From Pseudomonas sp. Q11 (GTDB taxonomy: Bacteria > Pseudomonadota > Gammaproteobacteria > Pseudomonadales > Pseudomonadaceae), in contig NZ_JAKNQY010000004.1 in NCBI RefSeq assembly GCF_024494355.1, forward strand, positions 1 to 64,000: a stretch of 64,000 nt of DNA, written 5' to 3'. Below are positions 54,845-63,300 of this stretch, piece after piece (position 1 is the first letter of the stretch; every line of letters begins with the position of its first letter). Below the pieces are notes generated by a model. That model was given only the letters and a program-made list of their open reading frames with translations, had not been told where the DNA came from and searched no databases. The position numbers and the translations under genes were made by a program.

Positions 54845-54854
54845 GGAGCGCCCC

Positions 54855-55526
54855 ATGTCGTCTTCACTCGCTGATTGGAAAGGTGCGCCGGCGCCTTCTG
54901 CGCAGTTGCTCGAAGGGCGTTTCATCCGCCTGGAAAAACTCGATCCGGCGCGGCATGCCGATGGCCTGTGGCAAGCCCTCGAAGGCCCCGGAGCCGACCC
55001 GAAACTCTGGGATTACTTGCCCTATGGCCCGTTCAAGGATCGCGGCGCGTTCGATGCCTGGCTGAACAACCATGCGGCCAACACCGACCCGTATTTCTTC
55101 AGCGTGATCGACCGCGCCAGCGGCGAGGTGCAGGGCATTCTCAGCCTGATGTCGATCGTCCCGGCCCAAGGCCGTATCGAGATCGGCCACGTCACCTTCG
55201 GCGCGCCGATGCAGCGCTCGCCGAAAAGCACCGAGGCGGTTTATCTGCTGGCCAAGGAGTCCTTCGCCCTGGGTTATCGCCGCCTGGAGTGGAAGTGCAA
55301 CAACGCCAACGCCCGCTCCAGATACGCCGCCGAGCGGCTGGGGTTCACGTTCGAAGGCGTGTTCCGCCAGCACATGGTGGTCAAGGGCCAGAACCGCGAC
55401 ACTGCCTGGTACTCAATGCTGGACTCGGAATGGCCCGCCATCGGCGCCGGGTTCGAGCGCTGGTTGAGCGACGAGAACCAGCGCGAGGACGGGCAGGTGC
55501 GCGGCTTGGCGGAATGCCGGGCCTAG
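54855..55526 (+). CDS. GNAT-family N-acetyltransferase 2 (RimJ/RimL-like)
   Basis: A 223-aa acetyltransferase of the type that modifies protein N-termini or small molecules. FIRLEKLDPARHADGLWQAL opens the fold, IEIGHVTFG is the central strand, and WKCNNANARSRYAAERLGF is the typical C-terminal CoA-binding helix. AAGGAGCGCCCC precedes the ATG. Third gene of the unit and 10 bp behind the first acetyltransferase. The target is unknown. Confidence 0.9.
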   Translation: MSSSLADWKGAPAPSAQLLEGRFIRLEKLDPARHADGLWQALEGPGADPKLWDYLPYGPFKDRGAFDAWLNNHAANTDPYFFSVIDRASGEVQGILSLMSIVPAQGRIEIGHVTFGAPMQRSPKSTEAVYLLAKESFALGYRRLEWKCNNANARSRYAAERLGFTFEGVFRQHMVVKGQNRDTAWYSMLDSEWPAIGAGFERWLSDENQREDGQVRGLAECRA

Positions 55527-55584
55527 GACCGCCGCCGGCCACCTACCCGTGGTTGGAATCCAATATCCGCCCCACCACAGCCCC

Positions 55585-55720
55585 CTGTGGCGAGGGAGCT
55601 TGCTCCCGCTGGGCTGCGAAGCAGCCCTGAAGCCTGCCGCCTCGGTGGATCAGGTTGATTGCGCTCAGCCTTTTTGGGGCTGCTGCGCAGCCCAGCGGGA
55701 GCAAGCTCCCTCGCCACAGA
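55585..55720. repeat. Long REP pair (GGCGAGGGAGC family)
   Basis: GTGGCGAGGGAGCTTGCTCC and GGAGCAAGCTCCCTCGCCAC enclose GGGCTGCGAAGCAGCCC and GGGGCTGCTGCGCAGCCC. It lies between the convergent acetyltransferase unit and the OTU-like giant gene and may terminate both. Confidence 0.9.
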
Positions 55721-55731
55721 AACGCCTCGAA

Positions 55732-58700
55732 TCACTCAGGGGTCGAGGTTTTGCGTGCCGCCAGGAATGAGCGGAGCGATTCGGGGGTCACCCCCGGTCG
55801 GGCGTATTGCCAGGCCCAGTTCGGTATCGATCCATGACGACTCAGGTAAAGCCCAAGCGTCAGGCGGCTGTGCTCGGCAAACGTCCCTGGAAAGTCAAAG
55901 TTGTGCAGAAATGCCAGGACCTGTCTTGGGGTCACGTCATAAGTGCCGAGAATAACCTGATGGGCGCGGGCCTCGTCGGCGGCAAGGCTGTCGATCAACG
56001 CGCTGGTGAACGCCGACTCGGAACTCAGCGAATCAGGCCGCGCCAGTGTCTGCCGGATATTCTCATCGCTGAACTCCGGCCCCACCAGGTCTTCCCAGAT
56101 TCGCCGGGCGCTGCGCGCTGAGATACCGGGCATGTTTTGAATGGATTGCCAGAGGTACGGGACCTCGAACAAAACCGCGATCCGGCTGTTGGGAACCATC
56201 TGCCCTGTCATGCTGAATAAACCCGTGGCATTCGACATATTGCTCTTATCGAGATAGCGCACGCCTTGGAGAAAATCCCAAAACTCCACTAATTCATTCT
56301 GACGGTAAACAAGGTTGCGTAGATTGCTATCACTGAACGGCCGCATCCAATCAATGTCAATGCGACCCCATCTCACCACCTCTTGATAACGACTGCTGGC
56401 ATATTCGGCAACGATTTGAAGTCGCGTGTTATTCAATGCCGGATTACGGATCCATGCCGCAAGATTCCTCACCGGAAACAGGCCGCCCAGATTGGAGGCG
56501 ATCACAGGGCTGCGCAGGAGGATCTGGGCCCGCCTCAGTAAGGCGGGGTAACGCTTTAGGGTCACAGTGAGCAGGTCCGTGAGGTCCTCGACCCTGTCGT
56601 AGTATTTGAACTGGTCCATCAAATCTATATCGTCTTCGATGTCCGTGCCCGTTTCATACTGGAATCGTCTCCTCGCTTTCTCGATATCATCGGGATCTAC
56701 CAGATACTTACCGTCGAGTTGTTGTTCGAGCTGATCGGCATTGAGCTGCCCATGCACGGCTTCATCGTATTCGACGAAGGCCATGTCATTGCGAGGATGA
56801 TGGTCTGTCAGGTCACGGGCCCTGACACCGTACTCGAGCATGATGTGCACCACGTCCTGAGTGAGCATGAGGTATTCATTATTGAGCAGTTCGGCGATTT
56901 CCCGACTGTCGATGGGCTGCAGCAGCACATCCTCGAAGAACGCCTGCAAGGCCTGATCCTTTTGCGTGTAATACGGAATGCTGCTCAGCATCAGGCGTCC
57001 CGGCTCACGGGGTGAGAGAAGGCGCCCGATGTGTTGCAGGATCTCCGGCGGCAAGTCAGCCACTCGGGCCTGGTTCAATACCCTGCGCTCCATTTCTCTT
57101 ACATACAGGTTCAAGTAATTGCGCAGCGGCTGGAACAAGCCATGTGGATTGTCACCGCCGTAGATGATTCGAGTCAGATCGAGCACGGCCGACTCGTCCA
57201 TGATATCTGCCAGCGTCCGTGCATTATCAGAGAGCGCTTGCTGGATCCCGGAGGGTTGCGCCACCAGGTAATCATGAACTTCCGGATGCAGATCGATGTA
57301 ATCGGCGACGCCGTTGCGCAATCCCTGCATCGAAAACGTTTGCTGTGCCCGCCCTTCGTTCAAGCCCCGAGCGACCGCGTTAAAGAAGCAGTCACCGTCG
57401 GCATCGAACGTGACGACCTCTGCGCCCAGTTCCAGGTTGTAATGGTTCTCGCCGATTCGGCTCAAGACCACATCGGTGTCTGATCGGAGCGGATGATTAA
57501 TCGCCGGATAAGCCCGTTCACCCTGTCCCGGCGTAAAACGCACTGACCAGTCTTGACGGTCCGGTCTTTGCTCGATGATCAACAAGCTGCGGTTGCGTGG
57601 CCAATTCGGCAGCCGGGTGATGAGAGCTGGGACCAGATCCATGATCTCGACATCCCACTCGCCAGACGTGCGCACCAGATCGGCAGCGGTGCGAGACGAC
57701 GTGGCAGGTCTCTTGGGGTTCGAGGGACCTGGCTGAGGGGATGTCTTGCGCGGGCGCTTGCCCCCACCCCAACCGTGGCCTACCGAGCGCCACTCGCCAT
57801 CGGGCATCCGCGCCACGGTACTTCTGCTCACGCCACTGGAGCGGATGCTCAAGCCCGTGACCGGGTCGACGATGTTGGCCTCGGTGGCCCTCAACCGCGT
57901 ATGGTCGTGCACCCGGAACACCGTCCCGTCGGGTTGTCGCACATACACCGGGCGGGTCACGCTCCCCGTGGCGTTCTGCGTGATCGTGGGGCGATAAAAA
58001 CCCTGGGGATCCGGGGTGACGCCTTGCAGCAGCGAGGTATCCGTCACGGCATAACGGTGATAGAGCGCCTCTTCCAGCGGCAGTCCGCCCAGCGCTTCGG
58101 CCTGGTTTTGGCGAGCCGTCACCGCCATGAAAGTGGACCGGCCGCGTACCGGCACGTTCACCCCGCCGACCAGTCCTTTCTGCACATGGTTGGCCACACG
58201 GTCGACGAACGCCAGGGTGGACAGGTTCGTAGGAACAGCACCGGTCTTGAGCACCAGCAAGCCGGTGTTGATGGCGCGCTTGAGCATCTGGAAACCGGGC
58301 ACCAGCAGCAGGCCGGCCAGGTCAAAAATGATCTCGACCGTCATCATCGCCAGCTTCGCCGCGGTTTGATGACTGATGTCCCGGTTGCTGTTGGAGCGGT
58401 GATCCGCGTAGGCGCTTTGGAAGTCGACGTAGGCTCGGTGGAGCTCTTCAAAAAGATCACCGCTGAACAGCACCCCACGAATCAGCGGACGACCGCCCTG
58501 CTGCCCCAATGAACGCTTTATCTGCGTGGGGTCCAGCGTGGAAATACGCGAACGGAAATACGCCTGCCATTCTTCTTTCGGCAACAGCTCGACAATGCCG
58601 TCGTTCAGGTCGGCGAACTCACGGAAATCATCGCCACCGGGGCTGTCCGGGAAATAAACGCCCACGGTGCCCTGGATATCCGGGCCGTCCTGATCGGAAA

Positions 58701-60732
58701 AAATCAACACGCCATCGATGCTGACTGCATTGTTTAGCGCATCTTGCTGCCCACCCGCCCCCACGCTGCCGCCCAGCACCAGGCCATGGACACAGACCTT
58801 GCGCCCATCGACCCAGGCACGCCCCGCCGCTGTCGGCGAACGCAGCACCGTGTCCAGCCAGACAGCCACCCGCTTGCGCGACCTCGGTGGGTCGAAGGCC
58901 TTATCGAGCACGGTGGTCTTGAACACCTCGTCGCCCCTGAGCGAAGCCTCGTAGCCCTTGAATTGCAAATTAGCCAGATACGCCGCCTGCCAGGCGGCCT
59001 TGTAGCGAGGTTTATTCATCTCCTTGCGCAACAGGGTTTCATAATGGCCCCCGACATCAAGATGGTTTGCCATCCGCGCCAGTTGGTCGCCCGTCAAGGT
59101 GACAAAAAAGCCGTTGGCCGGGTGCCTGACACGTTGGCCATGTCGATCGAGCAGGTTAACCGGCAGGACTTCCCGCATCGCATTCGGGTATTGATGCGGG
59201 CGCAGGTTATCGAGCATCAGCTGGGTCAGGCTGCTGGTACGGAACTGGCTCGGACGAGCTTTGCCGCCCTGGAACAGCGTGACCATGGTTTTGTCCGGGT
59301 CCGGCTCGATACCCGGATACACGGTGCGCTCAAGGTACTGCCTGATCTGCTGGCGCGCGAACTGCAGCAGCGTCTGGACACCGCCGCCCAACGCATAGAC
59401 CGCCTTGAATACCTGCCCTTCCAGACGACGATAATGCGCTTGCTCGGAACGGGTCGCGGCCCGGTAGAACCCCGGGCGATTGTTTTCCACCAGGGTTTGC
59501 TGGCGCACCGCCAGGGGCCCGGCCAGTGCCAACATGGGCAGGCCCAATGCACTTTCTGCACCTTGAGCGAAGGCGTTCAACGGGAGCGTCTCGTTGCCTG
59601 GCGCGTTCAGCACCGTTTCCAGGGCCGCGCTTTGCAACTGCAGCAGGTCATCCGCCGCCACTTCGAACACATGCCCGGACAGCTCGGAGGAAATATCGAG
59701 GATCGTGCGCGCCTGCCCGTCGTGGGTCGGCTGCACATTGCTGGTCAGGTCCTGGATAGAACGGAAGCGCTGTATCCCACCTTCCAGGGAGTACAGGAAC
59801 AACGTCAGTCGATCGGTAAACTTGATCACCATCGCGGCGGGCCATTTCTGCGGCGCGGCCATGCCCATGTCCAGCATCACGCTGTAGACATGGGGGATAG
59901 GGGCCAGTAGCAATCGGTCTCGGTCCGCCTTGGCGGGATGGGTGGTGATGATGTCCAGCAGGCGATCTTCGTCTTTCTGCTGGATGCGCTCACTCGGGGT
60001 GAGTCCGCTGGCCGGCCCCCGATCGACTTTGTACAGGTTGAAAAAATGCAGGAAGCGCAGGGAAAGCCAATGAGCGAAGGCCGCAGCCGTGGTGGGTAGC
60101 TCAAGGGTGCCTTCGCGGTAGCGGCGATTGCGAAACTGGGTCAAGTCGTCGCGAAACTGGCGTTTCACGCGTTCATTCGTGGTGGGGTTGGCGAGATAGA
60201 GCACCGCCTCCATGGCCCGTAGATCCTGTAAATCCAGCGGGCCGACAAACAGGCTGTCGGCTTCCTTCACCGAGTCTGGACGGGTGAAGAAACCCACGCC
60301 ACCGCCCGTGTAGGTCGCGGGCGTGTCCGTCTGCAAGCACCGCCACAGGACGTCGGTAAAACTCTCCGAGGTCGTCAGTGAACGCCTACCGTTCGAGTCA
60401 GCCTTGAAGTGACCCACATAGCAGAAGTCCGGATCGATCTCCTCAGGCCGTGCGGCGCGTAACTTGCGCGGGGGGATCTTGGTTTGCAGCGTGTCCACCA
60501 GCAAACGCTTGAGCACGGTGTCGAACGTGGGAAGACCGGCGAACAAACGCGCCAGTTTCGCCTGGTTGGTGTCCAGCAAGCCCAATAACCTGGCCTGCTC
60601 TTTTCCCTTGGGGCTGAGCAGATCGCCTTGAGCCTTGCTTTCGGGGCCGCTGGGTAACCCGTGGCTGGGTTTAAGGGGGACAACAGAGGTATTCGATGGC
60701 GCGCCCGGCTCATCTTCGGGAAAAGTAGACAT
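55732..60732 (-). CDS. Giant DUF6543-type protein with permuted OTU-like protease motifs and F-box-like segment
   Basis: A 1,666-aa protein with no signal peptide. The N-terminal half resembles the dermonecrotic-toxin-like (DUF6543) architecture, and hydrophobic stretches lie near 790-835. A Pro/Arg/Ser-rich linker at about 1000-1030 leads to a region where RIGENHYNLEL (His1097) precedes FDADGDCFFNAVARGLNEG (Asp1112, Cys1115). In OTU cysteine proteases the DGDC motif normally comes first and the HY motif last, so this looks like a circular permutation. At about 1225-1255 DLPPEILQHIGRLLSPRE resembles an F-box. A host-ubiquitin-directed effector role is inference. The DNA is single-copy here. 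Confidence 0.72.
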   Translation of the reverse strand: MSTFPEDEPGAPSNTSVVPLKPSHGLPSGPESKAQGDLLSPKGKEQARLLGLLDTNQAKLARLFAGLPTFDTVLKRLLVDTLQTKIPPRKLRAARPEEIDPDFCYVGHFKADSNGRRSLTTSESFTDVLWRCLQTDTPATYTGGGVGFFTRPDSVKEADSLFVGPLDLQDLRAMEAVLYLANPTTNERVKRQFRDDLTQFRNRRYREGTLELPTTAAAFAHWLSLRFLHFFNLYKVDRGPASGLTPSERIQQKDEDRLLDIITTHPAKADRDRLLLAPIPHVYSVMLDMGMAAPQKWPAAMVIKFTDRLTLFLYSLEGGIQRFRSIQDLTSNVQPTHDGQARTILDISSELSGHVFEVAADDLLQLQSAALETVLNAPGNETLPLNAFAQGAESALGLPMLALAGPLAVRQQTLVENNRPGFYRAATRSEQAHYRRLEGQVFKAVYALGGGVQTLLQFARQQIRQYLERTVYPGIEPDPDKTMVTLFQGGKARPSQFRTSSLTQLMLDNLRPHQYPNAMREVLPVNLLDRHGQRVRHPANGFFVTLTGDQLARMANHLDVGGHYETLLRKEMNKPRYKAAWQAAYLANLQFKGYEASLRGDEVFKTTVLDKAFDPPRSRKRVAVWLDTVLRSPTAAGRAWVDGRKVCVHGLVLGGSVGAGGQQDALNNAVSIDGVLIFSDQDGPDIQGTVGVYFPDSPGGDDFREFADLNDGIVELLPKEEWQAYFRSRISTLDPTQIKRSLGQQGGRPLIRGVLFSGDLFEELHRAYVDFQSAYADHRSNSNRDISHQTAAKLAMMTVEIIFDLAGLLLVPGFQMLKRAINTGLLVLKTGAVPTNLSTLAFVDRVANHVQKGLVGGVNVPVRGRSTFMAVTARQNQAEALGGLPLEEALYHRYAVTDTSLLQGVTPDPQGFYRPTITQNATGSVTRPVYVRQPDGTVFRVHDHTRLRATEANIVDPVTGLSIRSSGVSRSTVARMPDGEWRSVGHGWGGGKRPRKTSPQPGPSNPKRPATSSRTAADLVRTSGEWDVEIMDLVPALITRLPNWPRNRSLLIIEQRPDRQDWSVRFTPGQGERAYPAINHPLRSDTDVVLSRIGENHYNLELGAEVVTFDADGDCFFNAVARGLNEGRAQQTFSMQGLRNGVADYIDLHPEVHDYLVAQPSGIQQALSDNARTLADIMDESAVLDLTRIIYGGDNPHGLFQPLRNYLNLYVREMERRVLNQARVADLPPEILQHIGRLLSPREPGRLMLSSIPYYTQKDQALQAFFEDVLLQPIDSREIAELLNNEYLMLTQDVVHIMLEYGVRARDLTDHHPRNDMAFVEYDEAVHGQLNADQLEQQLDGKYLVDPDDIEKARRRFQYETGTDIEDDIDLMDQFKYYDRVEDLTDLLTVTLKRYPALLRRAQILLRSPVIASNLGGLFPVRNLAAWIRNPALNNTRLQIVAEYASSRYQEVVRWGRIDIDWMRPFSDSNLRNLVYRQNELVEFWDFLQGVRYLDKSNMSNATGLFSMTGQMVPNSRIAVLFEVPYLWQSIQNMPGISARSARRIWEDLVGPEFSDENIRQTLARPDSLSSESAFTSALIDSLAADEARAHQVILGTYDVTPRQVLAFLHNFDFPGTFAEHSRLTLGLYLSRHGSIPNWAWQYARPGVTPESLRSFLAARKTSTPE

Positions 60733-60735
60733 TCA

Positions 60736-60767
60736 AGGGTCCGGTTTGATTGAGGAAACCGGACCCT
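60736..60767 (-). promoter_or_regulatory. Hairpin abutting the start codon of the OTU-like giant gene
   Basis: A perfect 12-bp stem AGGGTCCGGTTT / AAACCGGACCCT with an 8-nt loop ends 3 nt before the ATG. The only Shine-Dalgarno-like triplet (GGA) is inside the 3' arm. Farther upstream is TATATATATGTATG near 60795, a promoter-like AT stretch. Confidence 0.7.
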
Positions 60768-60859
60768 ATCCCGTCGCGACAGCGCAGATGACATACATAT
60801 ATATAGGCATCGCCGCGCAAGCGACGAGAATCGTAAGCGTGGATGTCCTGCCGCGCAGC

Positions 60860-61024
60860 TCAGTCCAGCTGTTGCGCCAACACAGCAATATGCTCCGGCC
60901 CGATCCCGCAACGGCCGCCCAGGTGGTGGGCCCCGCGCTGGCGCCAGTCCGCCACCCATTGCAGATAACCCGGTGGGTCAAGGTCTTCGCGCAGCGGGTC
61001 GTTTATAAGATCCGTGCCCACCGC
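60860..61024 (-). pseudogene. C-terminal fragment of a homocysteine S-methyltransferase
   Basis: About 54 codons read GTDLINDPLREDL ... GYLQWVADWRQRG ... HLGGRCGIGPEHIAVLAQQ, then stop. This matches the end of homocysteine S-methyltransferase proteins, whose zinc motif is GGCCGxxP; the first Cys is Arg here. The rest of the gene is missing and a REP pair abuts the break near 61027. Confidence 0.68.
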
Positions 61025-61028
61025 CAAT

Positions 61029-61122
61029 CCTGTGGGAGCAAAGCTTGCTCGCGATAGCGGTGGGTCAGCTCACATCAATGCTAAATGTGCCGCCGCCTTC
61101 GCGAGCAAGCTTTGCTCCCACA
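61029..61122. repeat. REP pair (GTGGGAGCAAAGC variant)
   Basis: TGTGGGAGCAAAGCTTGCTC and GAGCAAGCTTTGCTCCCACA. Same variant as the inner pair at 36024-36115. It sits exactly at the break of the methyltransferase fragment. Confidence 0.9.
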
Positions 61123-61191
61123 GCCGCCTCCAAAGTGACGCTGCTGGGCCTCCCAGGCAATCGCCGGAGGTTGAGGCAACGTAATTTTTAG

Positions 61192-61326
61192 CGTCCGGTG
61201 CATATGCTCGCCGGGCTGGACCTGGCCGTATCGCCCCGGCATACCTTGGGGGTGAGTTATAGGGGTGAAACCGGTCAGGACAACCGCAACGGCGCGCTGA
61301 TGGGCCAATGGCGAATGATGTTCTGA
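61192..61326 (+). pseudogene. Possible C-terminal fragment of an outer-membrane beta-barrel protein
   Basis: A 44-codon frame reads AGLDLAVSPRHTLGVSYRGE ... ALMGQWRMMF and ends with a terminal Phe. The alternating pattern and last Phe are like the final strands of autotransporter barrels. A stop codon lies just upstream, so nothing more of the gene is left. This rests on pattern alone. Confidence 0.4.
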
Positions 61327-61331
61327 CAAGC

Positions 61332-61358
61332 AAAAAAAAGGGGAGCACATGCCCCCCC
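61332..61358 (-). terminator. Terminator of the pyruvate carboxylase operon
   Basis: On the minus strand GGGG-gcatgtgct-CCCC is followed by eight T, 32 bp after the oadA stop. Confidence 0.88.
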
Positions 61359-61389
61359 GAGGTTAAACGGTTGTATCGAGGCTGTTAGC

Positions 61390-63198
61390 TCAGCCTTCGA
61401 TCTCGATCAGAATCTCGCCCGGATTGACCCGGTCGCCCTTGGCGACATGAATGGCGGTGACCTTGCCGGCGATGGCCGCCTGCACTTCGGTCTCCATTTT
61501 CATGGCCTCGGTGATAAGCACCGCTTGGCCGGCCTTCACCACATCGCCTTCCTTGACCAGCACATCGACGATGTTGCCCGGCATGGTGGTGCTGACATGG
61601 CCCGGCGCAGTGGCTTGCTTACGCTTGCTGCTGCCGCCGCTGACAAATTCATTGAGTGGTTCGAACACGACCTCTTCGGGCATGCCATCGATGGACAGGT
61701 AGAAGTGACGCTTGCCTTCGGCCTTGACGCCCACACCGGTGATGTCGACGCGGTAGGTCTCGCCGTGAACGTCGATGACGAACTCGGTCGGCACGCCTTC
61801 GCCGCCCGCCGAGCTCACACTGCCCGCCTCGGGAATTGGCAGCAGCACTTCCGGGGTCAGGGTGCCGGCGTCGCGTTCTTCGAGGAATTTGCGCCCGATG
61901 TCCGGGAACATGGCGTAGGTCAGTACGTCTTCCTCGGATTTGGCCAATGCGCCGATTTCGCCACGCAGCTTGGTCATTTCCGGCTTGAGCAAATCGGCCG
62001 GACGCACGTCGATCACCTCTTCGCTGCCGATGGCCTGGCGACGCAGCTTTTCACTCACCGAACCCGGCGCCTTGCCGTAGCCGCCCTGCAGGTAGAGCTT
62101 CACTTCGTTGGTGATGGTCTTGTAGCGCTCACCGGCCAACACGTTGAAGAACGCCTGGGTGCCGACGATCTGCGAGGTCGGAGTCACCAGCGGCGGGAAG
62201 CCGAGGTCTTCGCGCACCCGCGGAATCTCAGCCAGCACTTCGTTCATCCGGTTCAGTGCGCCCTGCTCTTTCAACTGGTTGGCAAGGTTGGAAATCATCC
62301 CTCCCGGTACCTGGTTGACCTGGACACGAGTGTCCACGGCGGTGAACTCGCTTTCGAACTGGTGGTACTTCTTGCGCACGGCGTAGAAGTACAGGCCGAT
62401 TTCCTGCAACAACTCCAGGTCCAGCCCCGTGTCGAATTCACTGCCTTTAAGGGCCGCGACCATCGACTCGGTACCCGGATGGCTGGTGCCCCAGGCGAAG
62501 CTGGAGATCGCGGTGTCAATGTGATCGGCACCGTTTTCGATTGCCTTGAGCTGGCACATCGCGGCCAGGCCGGCGGTGTCGTGGGAGTGGATGAACACCG
62601 GCAACGATTGCTCGGCCTTCAGCGCTTTCACCAGTTCGCCGGTGGCGTACGGGGTCAGCAGGCCGGCCATGTCCTTGATCGCCACCGAGTCGCAACCCAT
62701 GGCTTCCATTTGCTTGGCCTGCGCCACGAAGGCTTCGATGGTGTGCACCGGGCTGGTGGTGTAGGCGATGGTGCCCTGGGCGTGCTTGCCGGCGGCCTTC
62801 ACCGCTTCGATAGCGACCCGCAGGTTACGCACGTCGTTCATCGCATCGAAAATACGGAACACGTCGATGCCATTGACGGCGGCCTTGGCCACGAACGCCT
62901 TGACCACGTCATCGCTGTAATGGCGATAGCCCAGCAGGTTCTGGCCGCGCAGGAGCATTTGCAGGCGCGTGTTGGGCAGCCCCGCGCGCAGTTGGCGCAA
63001 GCGCTCCCACGGGTCTTCCTTCAGAAAGCGCACGCAGGCGTCGAATGTCGCGCCGCCCCAGACTTCCAGCGACCAATAGCCGACTTTGTCGAGCTTGTCG
63101 CAGATCGGCAGCATGTCTTCGGTACGCATGCGAGTGGCAAGCAGCGATTGGTGGGCGTCGCGCAGGATTGTGTCGGTAACAAAGATTTTCTTGGGCAT
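61390..63198 (-). CDS. oadA: Pyruvate carboxylase subunit B (oxaloacetate decarboxylase alpha-like)
   Basis: A 602-aa biotin-dependent carboxyltransferase that transfers CO2 from carboxybiotin to pyruvate, giving oxaloacetate. The N-terminal TIM barrel has DTILRDAHQSLLATR, RGQNLLGYRHY, the metal-binding Lys region VAIKDMAG and HSHDTAG. The C-terminal biotinyl domain has EAMKMET with K567 as biotin attachment. It pairs with the biotin carboxylase subunit encoded directly upstream, the two-subunit pyruvate carboxylase of Pseudomonas. No membrane subunits are near, which speaks against a Na+ pump. GAGGAGA precedes the ATG. Confidence 0.94.
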   Translation of the reverse strand: MPKKIFVTDTILRDAHQSLLATRMRTEDMLPICDKLDKVGYWSLEVWGGATFDACVRFLKEDPWERLRQLRAGLPNTRLQMLLRGQNLLGYRHYSDDVVKAFVAKAAVNGIDVFRIFDAMNDVRNLRVAIEAVKAAGKHAQGTIAYTTSPVHTIEAFVAQAKQMEAMGCDSVAIKDMAGLLTPYATGELVKALKAEQSLPVFIHSHDTAGLAAMCQLKAIENGADHIDTAISSFAWGTSHPGTESMVAALKGSEFDTGLDLELLQEIGLYFYAVRKKYHQFESEFTAVDTRVQVNQVPGGMISNLANQLKEQGALNRMNEVLAEIPRVREDLGFPPLVTPTSQIVGTQAFFNVLAGERYKTITNEVKLYLQGGYGKAPGSVSEKLRRQAIGSEEVIDVRPADLLKPEMTKLRGEIGALAKSEEDVLTYAMFPDIGRKFLEERDAGTLTPEVLLPIPEAGSVSSAGGEGVPTEFVIDVHGETYRVDITGVGVKAEGKRHFYLSIDGMPEEVVFEPLNEFVSGGSSKRKQATAPGHVSTTMPGNIVDVLVKEGDVVKAGQAVLITEAMKMETEVQAAIAGKVTAIHVAKGDRVNPGEILIEIEG

Positions 63199-63212
63199 TT
63201 CACGATCTCCTC

Positions 63213-63297
63213 ATAGCGACAAGCTGCAAGCTACAAGCGGCAAGTAAGAGCGAATCGGCTTTTACTTGCAGCTTGCAGCTTGGGGCTTGCCGCTGCT
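63213..63297. repeat. AAGCGGCAAG/CTTGCCGCT inverted repeat
   Basis: GCTGCAAGCTACAAGCGGCA and CTTGCAGCTTGCAGCTTGGG lie between the two carboxylase genes. Same family as the three copies in the pho region, again between genes of one operon. Confidence 0.8.
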
Positions 63298-63300
63298 TAT

